Positions 8,173 to 10,724 of a stretch of 10,724 nucleotides of DNA are shown here, piece after piece. The notes beneath the pieces are model-generated. The model was not told the origin of the DNA. It did not search any database and saw only the letters and a program-made list of their open reading frames with translations. Source of the DNA: Gammaproteobacteria bacterium (GTDB lineage Bacteria; Pseudomonadota; Gammaproteobacteria; Pseudomonadales; Pseudohongiellaceae). The stretch spans positions 1 to 10,724 of the forward strand of contig JAESUV010000057.1 in NCBI GenBank assembly GCA_016762975.1, given 5' to 3'. Every line of letters starts with the position of its first letter. The stretch's first letter is position 1. A program made the position numbers and the translations under genes.

Positions 8173-8211
8173 ACTGTTGCTGGCTCCGATTACATTGAGG
8201 CCAGCGACAGT
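8173..8211 (-). promoter_or_regulatory. Leader-RNA hairpin upstream of nirB
   Basis: On the minus strand ACTGTCGCTGGC (8211-8200) can pair with GCCAGCAACAGT (8184-8173) over 12 positions with one A-C mismatch, around a 15-nt loop. It lies in the predicted transcript between the sigma-54 start and the nirB ribosome-binding site. No U tract follows, so it does not look like a simple terminator. Nitrate and nitrite assimilation operons in related bacteria are often controlled in the leader by ANTAR proteins (NasR, NasT). I could not identify the usual hexaloop signature here, so that link is only a possibility. Confidence 0.5.
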
Positions 8212-8265
8212 CTCTGCTAGAGCGACTAAACAACCGAGTCATGCGCACAAGTTTCACATATCAAT

Positions 8266-8281
8266 TGCACATACCATGCCA
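8266..8281 (-). promoter_or_regulatory. Sigma-54 promoter for nirB-nirD-nasA
   Basis: TGGCATGGTATGTGCA on the minus strand matches the sigma-54 consensus TGGCAYRNNNNTTGCW at all positions but one (G for the first T of TTGCW). The essential GG and GC doublets are separated by exactly 10 bp. With GC at -13/-12 the predicted transcription start is a G at 8255, giving a leader of about 110 nt before the nirB ATG. Sigma-54 promoters driven by NtrC are established for assimilatory nitrate genes such as Klebsiella nasF. Confidence 0.75.
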
Positions 8282-8357
8282 TGTGAGAACTAGGCGTAGG
8301 GTTTGTCTAGATTAGGGGCGCGCGCGCAACGTTGATGCATGTCTAGCTGACCTTATA

Positions 8358-8372
8358 GCCCAATATCAGGGC
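8358..8372 (-). promoter_or_regulatory. NtrC-like binding site, promoter-proximal
   Basis: GCCCT-GATAT-TGGGC on the minus strand is a dyad with the size and spacing of an NtrC site (GCACC-N5-GGTGC type), but carries symmetric A-to-C and T-to-G changes in its arms. Its centre at 8365 is about 110 bp upstream of the predicted start and 30 bp (about three helical turns) from the second site. It is a weaker match taken alone; its position supports it. Confidence 0.4.
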
Positions 8373-8387
8373 GAGAACAGACGCGTC

Positions 8388-8402
8388 GCACCAGAATGGG
8401 GC
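8388..8402 (-). promoter_or_regulatory. NtrC-like binding site, promoter-distal
   Basis: GCCCC-ATTCT-GGTGC on the minus strand matches the NtrC core GCACC-N5-GGTGC at nine of ten arm positions. Its centre at 8395 is about 140 bp upstream of the predicted sigma-54 start, a typical enhancer distance; the E. coli glnA enhancer has sites near -140 and -108. It lies in the spacer between the kinase gene stop and nirB, so it is not constrained by coding. Confidence 0.55.
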
Positions 8403-8435
8403 TTTGGGTTTGTGCTGCACATAGAGTTTTGATTT

Positions 8436-10145
8436 CTAGCTGTTCATCGCCGCAAGCAGTCCAAGTACAAGTAGGGCGAGAATGAAGCTCAATCCTTGCC
8501 AAAACCGCAGTGGGTTTCTTTCTAAAAGTGGTCGTTGATCCTGAGTAGCGAGTTGGCTATTGGGATTGCGTAAATCGTAGAGGAATTCGGAGAGTTCGTG
8601 ATAGCGCTTGATGGGGTCCGGGTGAACAGACTTTCGCAGTGTGTCATCTAACCAGCTAGGAATAGCATCATTGTGATCCCTACAGGGAATGTATCTCAGC
8701 TTATTAAAATCTATTTTTTTCTTGTTGGCCGGCAACGCTCCATAGGGGAGCTTCCCACCACTCAATAATTCATAACAGATAACACCTAGAGAGTAGATGT
8801 CGGAAGCATTGCTGCCAGCTTTATCAGCTAAATTTTCCGGAGAGGAATAGTTCTTCGTTCCCAATAAATTGCTGCGGTAGAGCGGTGAATCAATCTCGGC
8901 AATGCCCGCTACTTTGACCGAGCCGAAATCAACTATCTTTAAGCTGCCTTGCGCGTCGATGACTAGGTTCTCTGGTCTAATGTCTTGGTGTAACATTTCC
9001 AGACGGTGAAACGCCTGTAAGCCTTGTGCGATCTGTTCCACCATACTCCGAACAGCTTCAACCTGAGGTTCGGGATTGTCGTGTATCCACTGCCTCAATG
9101 TTAAGCCTGGGAGATACTCTGCGACGTGATAGAGGAATCGCCTGCGTCGAGTAGGTTCGTAAACCTTTAATACGTGAGGGTTATCGATCCGACGTCCGAC
9201 CCATTCCTCCATCGTAAAGCGCTCGATGTAGGATGGGTCATCATCGTAGTTCACCGAGGGAGTCTTCAGCGCTACTTTTAAGCCGGTGTCTTGATCTATA
9301 GCGAGATAAACTTGAGATCGATTACTGGCATAGAGTTCTCGCACAATCTTATATCCATCTAAGATATGTCCCTCATTCAGGTCCGGAGGAAAGGGTAGTT
9401 CTGTTAATTCGTTGAACACCTCGTCCGCTTGCTGAGTTGGCAGTTCGTCTACTCTCAGAATTTGACAGCTTACATTATCAGGGCTTCCCTTTTCGAGAGC
9501 GGCTCGCGCCAAGAGTTCTGCGGCCTTATCGAGGTCTTTCTTGCAGGACAACACAATCGAAAGTAGCTCGTTATCCGAGAGATAGTCATGTATGCCATCG
9601 GTGCTCATCAAGAAGATGTCATTGCATTCAATAGAGAGTCGCTGGTAGTCGATCTGTAGATGAGTATCCACGCCCATCGCACGGCTCAGATAATTCTTCT
9701 CAGCCGATATCCATATACGGTGATCGGCCGTTAGTTGTTCCAGTATGCCCTGGCGCAATCTGTAGATTCGACTATCGCCGATATGGAAAAGATGAGCGGT
9801 TGTGGATTTGAGCACCAATGCACTGAGAGTACTTACGCGACCACGATGTGCATTGGTTTGTGTTCCTCCTTGTCGATATAGCCAACCGTTCAATGCGGTG
9901 CAGACTTGTTCAACAGACTTTTTTACAGACCAAGTTTCCGGCGTACTGAAATAATCTACTAAGAAACTCAAAACACAGGCAGAGCTAGCTTCAGCACCAT
10001 GCTCGCTGCTACTGACCCCGTCTGCTATTGCAGCGGCGATTCCTTTAGTTTTTAGCAGTGCACCTTCACCGAGATGAACTCCTAGACTGTCTTGGTTGGC
10101 AGCCTTCACTCCCTTGTCGGAGAATGTGCCGATTTGTATGTGCAA
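8436..10145 (-). CDS. PP2C phosphatase-Ser/Thr protein kinase fusion, membrane anchored
   Basis: A 569-residue two-enzyme protein. Residues 1-235 are a PP2C-type phosphatase with metal-site motifs N-Q-D (D19), A-D-G (D42), G-D-S-R (123-126), S-T-D-G (D183) and S-P-D-N (D223). Residues 263-525 are a protein kinase: the ATP-binding lysine is K294 (V-A-L-K), the catalytic loop is H-Q-D at 386-388 with N393, D-F-G is at 406-408 and S-P-E at 435-437. The glycine-rich loop is degenerate (R-E-L-Y-A-S-N-R-S-Q-V-Y) and HRD is HQD, so it is a non-RD kinase, but the key catalytic residues remain. One helix at 549-566 anchors the C-terminus, placing both domains in the cytoplasm. The start is TTG with AGGCGA eight bases upstream; no better start is seen. 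It lies 34 bp after the nitrate transporter gene. A similar kinase gene sits between the transporter and nirB in Pseudomonas aeruginosa; its substrate is not established to my knowledge. Confidence 0.9.
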   Translation of the reverse strand: MHIQIGTFSDKGVKAANQDSLGVHLGEGALLKTKGIAAAIADGVSSSEHGAEASSACVLSFLVDYFSTPETWSVKKSVEQVCTALNGWLYRQGGTQTNAHRGRVSTLSALVLKSTTAHLFHIGDSRIYRLRQGILEQLTADHRIWISAEKNYLSRAMGVDTHLQIDYQRLSIECNDIFLMSTDGIHDYLSDNELLSIVLSCKKDLDKAAELLARAALEKGSPDNVSCQILRVDELPTQQADEVFNELTELPFPPDLNEGHILDGYKIVRELYASNRSQVYLAIDQDTGLKVALKTPSVNYDDDPSYIERFTMEEWVGRRIDNPHVLKVYEPTRRRRFLYHVAEYLPGLTLRQWIHDNPEPQVEAVRSMVEQIAQGLQAFHRLEMLHQDIRPENLVIDAQGSLKIVDFGSVKVAGIAEIDSPLYRSNLLGTKNYSSPENLADKAGSNASDIYSLGVICYELLSGGKLPYGALPANKKKIDFNKLRYIPCRDHNDAIPSWLDDTLRKSVHPDPIKRYHELSEFLYDLRNPNSQLATQDQRPLLERNPLRFWQGLSFILALLVLGLLAAMNS

Positions 10146-10179
10146 TACGATCGCCTGTAAGTTGAGTCGTGAACAAAGT

Positions 10180-10724
10180 TTAGGTTACATCTATAAGCTG
10201 CACGGTTCCATCTGGTAAGACCTCCACCATCCCTTCCGCTGGCTCATCGAGAAAATACACGGCAATAAGAGTTAGGGTCGCGCAGGCGGCAATCACTATG
10301 AAAAATGTTGATGGCGAAGCGAATGATAGTACCGCCAGGAATGTTATCGCACCCACATTGCCATAGGCGCCGACCATGCCGGCTATCTGCCCTGTAAGCC
10401 GCCTTTTTACTAAGGGTACCATTGCGAAGACCGCTCCCTCGCCAGCCTGTACAAAGAAGGAGCAGAACATGGAAACTGCAACCGCGAGAGGAATTGCCCA
10501 ACTCGAGTCGATCTGACTCATGGCAATATAGCCAACACACAATCCAGTTAACGCTATGAGCAGGGAATTCCGTCTGCCAAATTTATCGCTAAACCATCCG
10601 CCGAATGGCCTAGACACCAAATTCATGAAGGCGAAGCCTGAGGCAAGCACGCCTGCCATTACCGGGGAAATTTCGAATGTATCTAGAAAGAACAATGGCA
10701 GCATTGATATCACGGCCAGCTCAG
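10180..10724 (-). CDS. Nitrate/nitrite transporter, NNP family of MFS (C-terminal part; 5' end outside window)
   Basis: The frame stays open to the window edge, so about 181 C-terminal residues are visible. A GTG at 10713 is internal: the preceding codons give E-L-A and continue the conserved block E-L-A-V-I-S-M-L-P-L-F-F. Features of the NarK/NasA-type transporters are clear: the MFS loop motif F-G-G-W-F-S-D-K-F-G-R-R, the run G-E-G-A-V-F-A-M-V-P-L-V, and the second nitrate signature G-A-Y-G-N-V-G-A-I-T-F. About five to six transmembrane segments of the usual twelve are present, followed by a short hydrophilic tail ending L-I-D-V-T. It would carry nitrate, and perhaps nitrite, across the inner membrane to supply the reductases encoded downstream. 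The kinase/phosphatase gene follows after 34 bp, so the two are probably cotranscribed. In Pseudomonas this transporter is named nasA, which clashes with the reductase name. Confidence 0.93.
   Translation of the reverse strand, partial: ELAVISMLPLFFLDTFEISPVMAGVLASGFAFMNLVSRPFGGWFSDKFGRRNSLLIALTGLCVGYIAMSQIDSSWAIPLAVAVSMFCSFFVQAGEGAVFAMVPLVKRRLTGQIAGMVGAYGNVGAITFLAVLSFASPSTFFIVIAACATLTLIAVYFLDEPAEGMVEVLPDGTVQLIDVT

Noticed and set aside
8173..8211. Hairpin as an intrinsic terminator of the kinase transcript
   Set aside because: No U tract follows on the minus strand. It sits next to the nirB ribosome-binding site, so a leader-RNA role fits better.
8251..8264. TTGATATGTGAAAC as an FNR/Anr site
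   Set aside because: The second half-site does not match ATCAA. It also lies between the sigma-54 -12 box and the predicted start, an unlikely activator position.
8411..8421. Perfect palindrome TGTGCAGCACA as a third NtrC site
   Set aside because: The half-sites are separated by one base rather than the roughly five needed, and no matching left half-site is found at the right spacing.

Overview
The window looks like chromosomal DNA of a gammaproteobacterium, probably a marine or other environmental lineage. The gene order transporter, kinase/phosphatase, nirB, nirD, nitrate reductase matches the assimilatory nitrate cluster I know from Pseudomonas-type genomes. G+C looks intermediate. No phage, IS, CRISPR, tRNA or rRNA genes were seen. 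The genus cannot be named from the sequence alone.

Left part (1-2465): the 3' end of a plus-strand gene from an uncharacterised family is followed by a short array of degenerate 12-bp repeats and a strong bidirectional terminator. A convergent small two-helix potassium-type channel comes next. It diverges from a secreted M20-family metallopeptidase across a 163-bp promoter region. None of these has an evident link to nitrogen metabolism.

Right part (2468-10724, all minus strand, so read from right to left): an NNP-type nitrate/nitrite transporter (C-terminal part only), a PP2C phosphatase-Ser/Thr kinase fusion with a C-terminal membrane anchor, then a 290-bp regulatory gap. After the gap come nirB (NADH nitrite reductase, large subunit), nirD (small subunit) and the assimilatory nitrate reductase (nasA-type, with a fused C-terminal [2Fe-2S] domain). 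Together they import nitrate, reduce it to nitrite and then to ammonium in the cytoplasm.

The 290-bp gap is the most informative non-coding stretch. It carries a near-consensus sigma-54 promoter (TGGCATGGTATGTGCA, exact GG-N10-GC spacing). Two NtrC-like dyads lie 30 bp apart, centred about 140 and 110 bp upstream of the predicted start. The predicted leader of about 110 nt contains a 12-bp-stem hairpin close to the nirB ribosome-binding site. This suggests nitrogen-limitation control of nirB-nirD-nasA by NtrC, possibly with an RNA-level switch. The least understood component is the kinase/phosphatase fusion. Its place in nitrate clusters is known, but I know of no established substrate. No clearly novel defence or mobile system was found.
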